Positions 1-10,907 of a stretch of DNA of 64,000 nucleotides are shown one piece after another. Each line of letters starts with the position of its first letter. The first letter of the stretch is position 1. The position numbers and the translations under genes are program-made. The notes beneath the pieces are model-generated. The model ran no database searches. It was not told the DNA's origin and saw nothing but the letters and a program-made list of their open reading frames with translations. This DNA comes from Botryosphaeria dothidea (taxonomy: Eukaryota; Ascomycota; Dothideomycetes; Botryosphaeriales; Botryosphaeriaceae): NCBI GenBank assembly GCA_011503125.2, contig WWBZ02000011.1:248001-312000 (forward strand), in the 5' to 3' direction.

Positions 1-1
1 G

Positions 2-1929
2 AAGGGCATAACATTCGAGCGCGTCGGACTTACGTAGGAGCTGCTGTGTTTCTGTGGCTTTACGTGCACGTTGCTGACTGGTTTTCAAGCCATGGCTCGC
101 AGGTGTTCATCGACTTTGAGGAGCAGAAGAGCGAGACTAACGGCCATGCCACCGCCGCCCCGGCAAACACGACCACCGCCCGCCTCAGCGGCAAGCCCAT
201 CGCTGCAGCAGACATCCCAAGTGTCCCTATCGGAGATGCCGCAAAGCTCATCAAGCGCCCGTGGGAGGTGATCAAGCAATCCCCGCTGGACAACCGGTTA
301 GACAAACTCGACGGCAAGATTTCCAGGCCCAAGGACCAGAAAATGTGCAGGCACGGCCCCAAGGGCATGTGCGACTACTGCATGCCGCTCGAGCCCTACG
401 ACGCGGGCTACCTCGCGGAGAAGAAGATCAAGCACCTGTCGTTCCACTCCTACCTCCGCAAGGTCAACGCCGGCAAAAACAAGCCCGAGTCCGGCAGCTC
501 CTACATGCCCCCGCTCAGCGAGCCCTACTACCGCGTGCGCCCCGACTGCCCGTCCGGCCACGCTCCTTGGCCTGAAGGCATCTGCAGCAAGTGCCAGCCC
601 AGCGCCATCTCGTTACAGCCGCAGGAATACCGCATGGTCGATCACGTCGAATTCGCGTCGCCGGACCTCATCAACACGTTACTCGATTTCTGGAGGAGTT
701 CCGGTTCTCAGAGGTTGGGCTTCCTGTACGGAAGGTACGAGGAGTACACCGAGGTCCCGCTCGGGACCAAGGCTGTTGTGGAGGCCATATACGAGCCCCC
801 TCAGGTCGGTGAAGTGGATGGTATCTCATTGAACGAGTGGGAAAACGAGAAGGAGATTGATGAAGTTGCTCGAATGTGCGGTTTGGAAAGAATTGGTGTC
901 ATTTTCACGGATCTGCTGGATGCTGGTGCTGGTGACGGGTCGGTCATTTGCAAGCGCCACGCCGACTCCTACTACCTCTCGTCATTGGAGACGTGTTTTG
1001 CTGCGAGGTACCAGGCGAAATTCCCCAGACCGTCCAAGTGGAGCGAAACGGGTCGGTTTGGTTCCAACTTCGTTACCTGCATCGTCAGCGGCGATGAGGA
1101 GGGTCAGATTGGCATTTCCGCCTACCAGGCCTCGAATGCGGCAGTCGAGATGGTCAGGTCCGAGGTCATCGAGCCGTCAGCAGATCCCACGGTGATGCTG
1201 GTGCAAAATGAGGAAGAAGAGAGCAGCCTCGGCCGCTCCCGCTACATACCCGAGGTCTTCTACCGCAAGGTGAACGAGTATGGCGCAAACGTGCAGGAAA
1301 GCGCGAAGCCGGCTTTCCCGGTAGAGTACCTTTTCGTAACACTCACCCACGGTTTCCCTACAAACCCCAGCCCCCAGTTCCCGAACACGAGTTTCCCGGT
1401 CGAGAACAGAGAAGTTGTGGGCGTCAGCCAAGAAGTCACTGCGCTGTCGAAGCAGCTGAATGCGAGGTCTGGCGGCCCCAAACTTTCCGACGCGGCAGGT
1501 ATTGCTGCGGTTGCAGATTTCCATCTCCTCAACTTCATCCATAGCCTCGGTATTTTGAGCAAGGTAACGTTTACTACGAAGTCTGAGTATCGTGTTGGTT
1601 GACTGACACAGTTCTAGGATGAGGAAGCGCTTTTGTGTCGGGTTGCGGCAGAGCACAACGTATCAGACGGAGCGCAATTACAGCACACAGGTGGCTGGGC
1701 GACACTGATGACAATCCTTCAAGAGACCGGTGAGCAACCATCCAAGCGCAAATTTACCCCTTCTTCATCGACTCCGTCTGGGCCACCTGCCCGCCGCAAG
1801 CGCACGTTATCTGCTGCAAACGGCTCTGGCGGTACTGGCAACAGCGGCAAGTCTTCCTCAACCAACAACTCGGCATCCGACAGCGAACGACTTGCTAAGC
1901 GGATCAAGGGCGTTAGCTTGAACAAGTGA
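2..1929 (+). CDS. NPL4: NPL4, Cdc48/p97 cofactor (5' end outside window)
   Basis: Nuclear protein localization protein 4, the ubiquitin-binding partner of Ufd1 and Cdc48 in ER-associated degradation. Exons are 2-33, 90-1563 and 1618-1929; introns are 34-89 and 1564-1617, all GT/AG and in frame. The first exon fragment ends the N-terminal ubiquitin-like domain (ITFERVGL) and splices directly to [12 protein letters not shown], so the apparent ATG at 46 lies inside an intron. The zf-NPL4 region follows ([13 protein letters not shown] and [16 protein letters not shown]), then the Npl4 core domain ([21 protein letters not shown]). The C-terminus is a low-complexity Ser/Thr/Lys tail ending in [10 protein letters not shown]. 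The identification is secure from family motifs. The first part of the gene is missing from the window. Confidence 0.95.
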
Positions 1930-2853
1930 AGCGCACGAGAAACACATCGAGAAACCCCCGGTTACGATTGGCGTCCTAGAGCTTGCTATCCACATCCCCA
2001 CGCATCCTACCTACCTACCTCCTAGCGTTTTTCCTGGGGCTCCGTGCTCTATACCTATCCCCCATTTTTAGACAATCCTCGACCTGCCCGCCCGCCTCGA
2101 TGAGGATCAAAACGATATTCTACAAGAGCTGGCTGTGGTATCAATTTGCTTCGTTTGGAGGAGAGGCAGACACCTGGTGCACATTCATTCGCATCACAAG
2201 AAGGGAATTCTCTCAAGAAGGAAAAGGATGAAGAGCGATCTATCTGTTTGCGGAGTCGGATAGTTGGGGCAATAGAGATGGCTTTATGATCCGAACTCGC
2301 GAGGCAACTCGATGGCGGTGGAAAAATAGCTTATGGATGGATGGCTTGATTGCTTTGTACATGGCACGGTGTGTACCGTGGAGCATATTAGTGAACGGAT
2401 ATGGTTGAAAGCAGCTTTGCACCTACGAGTGTCGTGAATGAAGGATTGGAGAGGCTGCTTGGCTCGGCTCGGCTCGACTCTCAGTCGTCGTCAGTGGCAC
2501 GGTAAGTCAAATGGAATACACGCGAGCGGAGCATGCCGTACTGACTATGGCCCCAAGTCGGTAGGATTTCTCCTCGAGAGCACAATGCTCCCTAAGCGAT
2601 GGCTTCGGCATGGCGACTGTTTGTCAACGGGCGTCCAATCGCGGCCAACACGTGCCCGCGTGATCCCTGCCGCACATCATCGCCTGTCTTTGCCTACCCC
2701 GGCCGTGCCGCATCTCCGTATCGCAGACCGCACGACTAACTCGGATTCAGGGAAACATCGCCGGTCGAATCGCCGAAATCAGCGCACCTTTCTCTGTTCA
2801 TCTCCGACGTTTAACGAGCTCCTCTACTCGACTATATTTGCCAAGGATGCTCA
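1930..2853. other. Intergenic, NPL4 to acid phosphatase
   Basis: No gene is supported. The open frames here (for example 2438-2893 on the plus strand) have no family motifs and irregular composition. The right part must carry the phosphatase promoter. The sequence has pyrimidine-rich stretches but no repeat that I can define. Confidence 0.5.
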
Positions 2854-2860
2854 TATAAAG
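2854..2860 (+). promoter_or_regulatory. TATA-like box of the acid phosphatase gene
   Basis: The sequence TATAAAG lies about 105 bp upstream of the ATG at 2960, a normal distance for a fungal core promoter. Assignment is by position and sequence only. Confidence 0.45.
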
Positions 2861-2959
2861 AGCCGTTATGCTGCTCCCCCGGATCATGATTGATCAACGT
2901 CAGGTCGTCCGCCATCTTTCTGCCGTTTCAGTCCCTCGCCACTCTTCCTCGTCGACGTC

Positions 2960-4580
2960 ATGAAGGTCGCGTCGCTTGGCGTCGCTGCTGCCGCCAGCGC
3001 TGCTGTTGCGGCGGGGCAGGAATTCAATCCTCTGAGGCATCTGGGTGGGAATGGGCAGTGGTTTGCTGGTGAGTTTATCTTTTTTTTTTTTTTTGGAGGG
3101 GACCGGTCGTGCTGATGAGGTTCAATAGGACCCAATGTGTTTGGCATCGACCCCGAAGCCCCTGAGGGCTGCACGGTGGATCAGGCGGCGTTCGTGTCTC
3201 GGCATGGCAGTCGCTATCCCGATCCGGGTGCGTATGCAGAGTGGACGGCTTTAGAGGCGAAGGTTGGTGGTTTTTTTTTTTTTTTTTTTAATAAGTTCTC
3301 TTGCGCGTGCTTGAAGCGGCATGTGGATGGAAGAGTACGAATTCAAGTAATCGAATGAATGCCTCCACTGCATCCAGCAAGCATCTCCCACCTCTCCCAA
3401 CCCCAGCACTGACTCCCCGCAGATCAAAGCCGCCCACTTCACCACCAACGCCACCTCCCTCCGATTCCTCCACGCCTGGACCCCCGCCCTCGCCTCGCCC
3501 TCGCAGCAAATCTCCCAGCTCTCCCTCACCGGCTGGCGCGAGCTCCACGACATGGGCACCGCCTACCGCCTGGCCTACCCGTCCTTCACGCCGTACAACA
3601 CGCCCTTTAGCCTGTGGGCCAACGCCTACGCCGCCTCCCCGCGCGTGCTGCACTCCGCCCAGCTCTTCGCGCGCGGCCACCTCGGCCCCAACGCCACCGC
3701 CCTCGGCGCCGTCCACGTCGTCAACGCCTCCGACCCGCGCGCCCTCGCCAACTCGCTCGCGACCTCGAACCTGTGCCCCGCCTACGCCGACAACGAGGGC
3801 GGCGAGCCGAAGGCCGCGTGGGACGCGGCCTACCTGCCGCGCGCGGCGGCGCGCATCAACGCGCTCCTCAGCGGCACCCTGGCGTTCGCCGCGGCCGACG
3901 TCGGCATCTTCGCGTACCTGTGCGGCTTCGAGACGCAGATGGCCGGGCGCGCGTCGCCGTGGTGCGGCGTGCTGACCGAGGCGGAGGTCTTGCAGTACGA
4001 GTACGCGCAGGACCTGCGGTACTGGTACGGCAGCGGCCCGGGGAACGCGGTCGCGCGGGCGACGATGCTGCCGTTCCTGGCCGGCCTGGTGGAGCGGTTC
4101 GCCGACGGGCCGGGGACGAGCTATGTGGATGGCGAGGGGGAGACGTGGGTGCCGCCGGCGCTGGTGGCGGCGTTTACGAACGACGGGCAGGTCAGCCAGC
4201 TGGCGGCAGCGGTGGGCGTGTTCGATGGGCTGCCGGATCTGCCGGGGACGGGGGTCGTGGCGAATCGGACGTTCAGGGCGAGTCGGTTCGTGACGATGAG
4301 GGGGACGGTGGGTTTTGAGCGGCTGAATTGTGGGGGGGAGGGGGTGTTCTTGAGGGTGAAGCTGAATGATGCGGTGTATCCGGTGAGGGGGTGCGAGGAT
4401 GGGCCGGGGAAGAGCTGCGCGTTGGAGAGGTATGGGGAAATTGTGAGGGAGAAGTTGGAGGCGGTGGGCGGGTTCAGGGAGGTTTGTAATGTGACGGATA
4501 CGACGGTGCCGGAGGGCGAAGAGAAGACGACGTTCCTGTGGGATAGAGCGCTGCCGTTTGAGACAGTGGCGAAGCCGTAA
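2960..4580 (+). CDS. Secreted histidine acid phosphatase / phytase-like
   Basis: A 466-residue histidine-acid-phosphatase family protein, likely releasing phosphate from organic esters outside the cell. Exons are 2960-3068, 3129-3262 and 3423-4580; frames join exactly. Residues 1-18 look like a signal peptide (MKVASLGVAAAASAAVAA). The phosphohistidine motif RHGSRYP is at residues 61-67. Asn-linked glycosylation sequons and several Cys are present, as in extracellular family members. The distal acid/base motif, usually His-Asp, reads Asn-Asp (FTNDGQ, N334-D335). Both introns contain long T runs, and intron 2 uses the weak donor GTTGGT. The third exon is very GC-rich with C- or G-ending codons. 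A phytase activity is possible but not shown by the sequence. Confidence 0.85.
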
Positions 4581-5241
4581 TGTTTGTCAGTATCCCTTAT
4601 GTCTCAAGTGGATGTACATACGATGGTGTAAATTCATGTCAAGAATAGGTTCTTCGCAACTCGTTATGGTGTACCGTCGCCGGGTAGCTTCTCTGTTTCG
4701 AGCTGCAAGACACTTGACACTACTATGCCTGCCTTTGAGGGCTTTAATTTTCCCCGCAATACAGAACAATGGTTCCGTTACCAGGCCAGTTCCAAAAGCA
4801 TGCAACAGCAAAGGCAAATGCGTGGGAAGTCGAAGTATCTCCCCAGGTGAAAGCGTCCAACAGGGCCAATGGGCTTTGAACGGACGGATGTTTTCACTTC
4901 CGGCAGACAGCGGTATGTTACAGCGCTTCTAGAACTGATCTTGTACCCTACTTCCAGTTATTCCGTCTCTACAGCGGGGGGTGAGACCTACTCATCCATG
5001 CCGTCGGATCTTATCAGCAAAAGCCAGAAGTCTAATCCAACATCACACCTCGCCCGAACTGTCCTTTATGCACTCTACTTATAGTTCCCTTGAACACCGA
5101 CATACCCGCGATCACCAACACCCTTGTCATCTCAGAGTTCGGTGAACATTTGACCAAACAGGGCAAAAACTAGCTCCTGTTATGCAACCAACCACCCCCT
5201 ATGGCGGGCCGGGATGATCGGAGAGCTCGGCAAAGATGACA
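4581..5241. other. Intergenic, nothing recognised
   Basis: It holds the 3' flank of the phosphatase gene and the upstream region of the broken dehydrogenase. Short open frames lack recognisable motifs. Confidence 0.5.
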
Positions 5242-5249
5242 TATATAAA
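5242..5249 (+). promoter_or_regulatory. TATA box upstream of the broken dehydrogenase
   Basis: TATATAAA lies about 75 bp before the ATG at 5322. Its survival suggests that the 5' end of the locus is the original one and that the missing N-terminal motif was lost inside the coding region. Confidence 0.5.
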
Positions 5250-5321
5250 ATGCTCAAAATCACTATTTCCGACGAGATTGTAAGAGCTCAGAACTGAAGC
5301 ATTGAGAGTCTGCAATCCAAA

Positions 5322-6080
5322 ATGCCCGACCAACACCAGGTCGCCATCACCTACGTCTCCGACAGCAGCACGCCGCTCGTCGACGCCCTCATCGCCACCA
5401 TCCGCGCCCTCGACAACAACAACACCGCCTCCGCCATCGCCATCCAAGCCGACGTCGCCGCTCCCGACGCCCCCAGCGCGATCGTCAACGCGTGCCTCGC
5501 CGCCTTCGGCCCCACGATCGACATCCTCGTCAACAACGCCGGCGTCGCCGCCCTCACCGCGCTCGCCGGGCCCGACGCGCCGTCCGCGCTCGACGCGTAG
5601 GACGCGACGCTACGCACGAGCCTGCGCGCCGTCTTCGCGCTGGGGCAGGCCGTGGTGCCGCACCTCCCGAAAGGCGGAGGGCCCCGGATCGTCAACGTCG
5701 GCTCGTCGGCGGCGCGGCGGCCCCGGCCGTTATTGAGCGCGTACGCGGCGTCCAAGGGCGGGCTGGAGGCGCTCGGGCGCGTCTGGGCGGTCGAGCTGGG
5801 CGCCGACGGGCACACCGTGAACACGGTCGCGCCGGGGCCGACGGAGACGGACATGCTGGCGCCGGAGCGGCGCGCACCGGCGTTCGAGGCGTTTGAGGAG
5901 AAGATACTGGGGGAAACGCCGCTGGGGCATCGGTTCGGGACGCCCGAGGATGTGGCGCTCGTGGTGGCGGCGGTGGCAGGGCCGGGGATGCGGTGGGTGA
6001 CGGGGCAGACGATTTGCGCGTCGGCGGGGGGGGGGGGGGGGTTACGATGCTGTGAGAGCGATTCGGTCAATCAGGCGTGA
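5322..6080 (+). pseudogene. Short-chain dehydrogenase/reductase, broken
   Basis: The reading frame resembles classical SDR proteins: VAITYVSDSS (end of the second Rossmann strand), DILVNNAGVAA, a SAYAASKGG catalytic Tyr-xxx-Lys, VNTVAPGPTETDM and a WVTGQT C-terminal stretch. Three defects are visible. The N-terminal TGxxxGxG cofactor loop is absent, so the protein would start directly at strand 2. An in-frame TAG at 5598-5600 splits the frame after SALDA, with no intron signals around it. A run of 16 G at 6026-6041 sits where the conserved C-terminal Gly-Gly would be, so the last residues look frameshifted. It is probably a relic. An assembly error in the G tract is possible but would not explain the TAG or the missing loop. 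Confidence 0.8.
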
Positions 6081-6194
6081 AGATTATCTTATGTCCGCAC
6101 GGTCATCTATCGGAACCTCATGAATATGAAATTAGGGGTACAGGAGCAGCAGAAGAAACACACTGGAGCTATGAACCGCCTGCACATAGCATGC

Positions 6195-9100
6195 TCAATA
6201 GTCCTGCCCATCTTCACACACGTCTTGCATGAAGTCCTGCTGCTGCTGAATCTCACGCAGTCGCTCTTTGTATCGGAATGCTCTGAGTGCACCAAACCCC
6301 CGATCTGAATTCCTGGCCCACCAATATGGTGTGCGCCCACGAAAGTCCTCTTTTGCGTCGTCACAATTAGCCTTTCTCAAAAGCAGATATGCAACCTCGC
6401 TATGACCCTCCTCGGCGGCATAGGAAAGAGGTGTGCGTCCTTTGGAATCCTGAATATCTGCAGTGATCTTTGAGCTTTCAAGCAAGAGCTTCACCGTCTC
6501 CAGCCTTCCATGTCTGGACGCATAGGTGATCGCTGAGCATCCCTCGTTATCTGAAATATTTGGATCGGTTCTCGGACTTTCAAGTAAGTGGCTTACTATA
6601 TCAACGGATCCGATCTCGGAAGCATAGGAAAGAGCGGTTCGTCCTTCTTTATCCTGGGTATCCGGACTAATTGTGGGACTTTCGAGTAAAGCTTCCACGA
6701 CTTGACCCGCACCATGCTCGGCAGCATAAGATATGGCCGTTCTTCCTGTCTTATCTTGGGTGTTTGGATTGACTCTCGGGCTTTTGAGCAGGGCCTCGAT
6801 CACTTCAACCCGCCAAAGTATAGAGACATGAGAGAGGGCAGTCATTCCATCATCGTCTTGGGAATTTGGATCGATTTCAGGGCTGTCCAGCAGACACTTT
6901 ACCGACTCAAACATGCCTGCTTGAGCAGCGTACGAAAGAAGGCTGCGCCCAGTGTCGCATTTGGCATCCCTCGAACATACGCCTTTCAGCGGTCACGGTA
7001 ATGATGCGTCATCACGAAAGTCTTGATGCACCGGATGCTGCCGTGTAAATAGCTCACTTTTCTGAGGAAATGCGATTTCGGTCTGGTGTAATGAGTGGCC
7101 TTCGCCAGCAGAATTCGAGACAGTATCTTCTTCACTCTGTGCCGTTATGTCGCCAAGAATCCGATATCGAAGAATCCGCGCTACTAATTGAGTTATGAGT
7201 TTTTCCTCCTGGATCTTCGACGAGCCCGATTTTACGCGCTCTCTTCTCTCGGCCATTTTTCTGGCGATACTCAAGATAACATGGAGCGGAGTCTCTCTAT
7301 TGATGTCCTTCGCATCCACATTGATTCGATCATCGCAAAGAAGCATATCAGCTAGGAAAGCTTGCTCTTGTGATAGCTCCTCCTCACCTCGTAGAGCGTG
7401 GTGCAAAGGCGTCCTCATGTCGCAGTCCGTGGAATTGATATCCGTCTGACCACATCCAACGAGAAATTGAGCGGCCGCAAGCTTTCTTTCCACGACCGCT
7501 ACGCTGAAGGCGCTACGGCCACTATCATCTCCTTTATCTATGAAAACTTCGCGGCGAATTGCCTCTTTTAATGCGTGGAAGAGTTCCGATTGGACGAGTA
7601 CATGCGCCATAGTCGTAAAACCGGTAATTGGTGCACGTACGTCTTTCTCATTCCCACGAACAGTACGCTTGACTTGCTGAATTCCTATCATCGACTTGGG
7701 TATGCCGTCTCGGAACTGGTTCGAATCGTCGAAGTATTCGATGATAAAGCGTTGTGCATTATCCTGATTCTCTGCTTTAAGAGCATGAAACGCCCACGAC
7801 GTCAGTGCGTACGAGCCAAAGTCAAGCTCAGAAAATTTCCCTTCTTCGTGGATTCGCAAGTATACAAGGCATACTTTCATCAAGCACATGCTTGATATCT
7901 CTTTCGGGTGAGGTGCCAGGGAACCGTCAAGTTTTTCAAACCCGCGTCGCACCAGAAACTCCCAGACGGACTGATGGATAATATTGAGTTGGAAGGCTGA
8001 TGAAGAACTGTGTTCTATCCTCGTTATCTGGGCGAGTCCTCGTGAAAGTACTTTGATCATTGATACCGTTCCCTCGAGTGAGTCTTCAAAGTCTAGGATA
8101 TCCTCGAACTCCGCCGAAGAGCTCCGTAGGCATTCAGTTTCCACGGTGAGTGCTTGCCTTAATTGAGCCGGGCTCAACGGCCGCTTTCCAAAGCAAATCC
8201 ATTGCAAGAGGCGAAGAGTCGGTGTTGAAGAATCTTCCAGTATCTCAAAAATACAGTTTTCTAGGCCTTTAGGCAACTGTTCGACAATTTTCTCGATGCT
8301 TTTGCGCATCCTTTTTTGTCTTGATCGAGTCCGAGCTTCGCCACAGACCAAGACTGCCCATTGGAACACCCCGCTAGCTCTGTCCAAGATAAGCGATGAC
8401 AATCTCTCAGAATCGATTAATCCGGAAAGTTTGGAGTTGACAACGGGAGAGATATCCAGGGCATTGTGTTCCTCAACGCGGATGCGGTACCCGCTACCGA
8501 ACGATATTGCGGGATAGTGCCGGCAGGAAAAGCAGACGTGTAAGTGTTTGATCGTTTTCGGACGCAGGAGAAGTAAAGATTGGAAATATTCCACAATTTC
8601 CAATGCCGTTCCTTCACCCATTTCGTCGAGGGCATCCAAAAGCAGAACAACTGGACGGTGCCGGCAGGCTTCTTCCAAGCACAAAGTTAGGTTTTCCTGT
8701 AGCTCACCTGCTCCCCACCTCCAGCCGTTCATGGTCTCTTTCCTTGATATGTACGTTGGGAAAAGAAAACGCAGCAGGTCCGGCATCATAGACAGGAGTT
8801 GATGTAGTATCGAGCGCAGAAATCCAAGTTTGGCACCCCAAAAAAAAGAATGGCAGCGATGAATTTCACTATGCTTCTCTCATTTTCCGGGCTTGCGAAC
8901 ATTTCGTTAACGGCCTGTATGGAATCAGTTGTACGAACCGTAATCAAGGTGTTGCCACACAAACTGCTTTTATGATGATTCCGCCAAGAGAATGGCCAAT
9001 CATAACTAGCTTTCGGTTGAAAATGGGTCCCTGCAAAAGTATTAAGTTTTTTTTTTTTTTTTGAGAATCTATTGTTGAAGAAATATATTGACTGCAGTGT

Positions 9101-9749
9101 TCCGTACTTCCACTATATCTTCCTTCAGCTTCCGGCCCAGATCATGGATATCCTGGAAGGAATTACTGTTCGTTATGTGTGTATCATACCCTTAAATGAA
9201 GATGCGAGTATTCGGAAGGTCATTTGGAAGGCTATCGCGCAGCCACATGTAAGCCGGGTTGTTCCCTCTTCTTTTGAAAGAACCAAAAGCATGACCGTTG
9301 AGACCCGAGATGGCAATGATGCTTCGCCCAGTGATTAGTCGGTATTATAAGTGACTCTCGATTGCTGCGTGGCCTTACTCCATGTGGCAGTTTCCTTCAT
9401 CCTCTTTGTGCAGTGGTGTAAACCTAAAAAAATGTGTGTCAAGAAACAATTCCAAGCTGTCGGTGGTAATACACCATTCTGGCTGGTCGCTCACCGGAGA
9501 CAAAGCAGGTAGCGGTCTTGAAAACTCCAGCGTTGCAACCTTTTTATCTGGACGACATGGATTGGCAGACAGCGAACGAACCAGAACCGCGTCGCTGTAG
9601 CCTAAACCAAGCGCTTCCTTGACGCGTGCCTCAACCTTTGAATTGTTCCAATCTTTAGGTATACCCTTGAGCCTAAATGTCTTGACCGTGGAAGATTCAT
9701 TGCTTTCCGGAGCCTCTCTTGAAGCGGAGGGGTCTTGTTCGTAGGACAT
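6195..9749 (-). pseudogene. NLR gene relic: hydrolase-NACHT-ankyrin, with deletion and stop
   Basis: A decayed relative of the intact NLR gene at 22981-27017. Exon 1 is 9379-9749 (N-terminal domain, GIPKDWNN), intron 9322-9378, then exon 2 from 9321 with the SesB-like hydrolase start (AISGLNGHAFGSF, MWLRDSL). An in-frame TAA at 9192-9194 replaces the Tyr expected before GYD. The nucleophile elbow IGHSLGGII survives. Near 8830-8836 the reading passes from ILFFGVP (hydrolase) straight to KLGFLRSILHQ (NACHT) in another frame, so the rest of the hydrolase and the whole Walker A region are gone. Downstream the frame is open: Walker B LLLDALDE, winged-helix-like region, a GTGAGC intron at 6983-7057, then regular ankyrin repeats to 6195. 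The two exon-1 donor positions match those of the intact paralogue. Confidence 0.85.
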
Positions 9750-10892
9750 TCGGTCGGTGGAGGGGCATGCGATTCGGGCTTGAGCTAAGATCAGTCGACA
9801 TGCATATATGGCATCTTACAAGTGTGACTGAGATGCATACCAAGTGGATAGCCCTCTGTAGAATTCCGCACCGTGATGGAGGTGTATGTTGTGATCCGTA
9901 CCGAGATGAATCTACCTTTGGGCTCGATGCAATCAGAGTCAGGCTAAGGGCGTTGGCGTGGCGTTTGCCGGGTGCTATCGTGGAAAGATTGCGATGCTTT
10001 AGCCTTGCCGGTTTCTGGAATACCACACTTTGGGGGTTTGAATGACGAGTTGTTCGAGGAATACTTGTTGGAGGAAAAGCATAGACGATCACATACACAG
10101 GAAGCTGATCGCTTCAGCTGGCAATGAGGGGTTCCCAACCGCAATGACCTCCCAGCGGTGTCACTGTTCTGCTTTCGCACACATGCAGGTTGTCAGCGAG
10201 CAATCACACATCTGGCTAGCGCAAAGTTCGAGAACTGTACGAAGACCAAGAAGTTGAAGCGCTTACAGAATTGAACCAATCAGGGGCGATAAAAATGATT
10301 TCTTCGGTAAGAAATTGCGAACAAAAGCGGGACTACGCGAGAACTCCCAAATAGCTTTAACGAGCCTGCCTTTATTGAATATGACGCAAGATCCCTGTCC
10401 TCTCGCGCGCCAGCGCAAAAACGGGCTCCACAACAAATCACCCCGCGCGCCTATGAGCCTGTTCCACGCCACCTTTGAGAGCTACTTATAACATCCCACT
10501 AATAATTTAGCGAAGTTTCATACACCGAAAGAGAGGAAAGGCGTGTTATCTTATTATTAGCCTTAATCATTATTCAATGATTGAAAGGGAGGTTTTCAGT
10601 GCGAGCACACAGTATCATGTATTTTGCAGCCTAGAGGCTCAGTACCAGCCCCAGTTGTAAAATTCAGTAAAAGATTTAAGATCCTGATCGTTGCAAATCC
10701 CTGCACTTCTGGATATTCGGCATTCTCACCTGGAGTTCCTTAGCCTTCTCATTTGACCTATTACAGACAGCAGCCTAGAAAAGAGGGGGGGGGGGGTTCT
10801 CTATTAATTTCTTTGACTGACCATATTTCCAATGCATAAGGTTAATGTTGTTATTGTACGCATAGTATATCCTAGCCCGTTGATTGAAATAG
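9750..10892. other. Region left of the LINE insertion, no gene recognised
   Basis: Short open frames at 9719-10045, 9944-10180 and 10263-10472 show no family motif. A G run lies near 10788-10797. This is the sequence into which the LINE-type element inserted. Confidence 0.45.
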
Positions 10893-10907
10893 CTATACCT
10901 GGCAATT
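10893..10907. repeat. Target-site duplication of the LINE element, left copy
   Basis: The 15 bases CTATACCTGGCAATT at 10893-10907 recur exactly at 20155-20169. The pair brackets the LINE element and so marks its insertion site. Confidence 0.85.

Noticed and set aside
46..90. ATG at 46 as the start of the NPL4 protein
   Set aside because: It lies inside an intron (34-89); the exon before it carries the conserved end of the ubiquitin-like domain in phase.
2438..2893. 151-codon open frame before the phosphatase
   Set aside because: No motif, no neighbouring exon, and it overlaps the likely promoter with the TATA box.
3301..3975. Long Pro/Ser/Thr-rich open frame in the phosphatase third exon
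   Set aside because: It is an alternative frame of GC-rich coding DNA that starts inside intron 2.
7575..7895. Open frames on the plus strand across the NLR relic
   Set aside because: They are shadows of the minus-strand NACHT/ankyrin frame and lack motifs.
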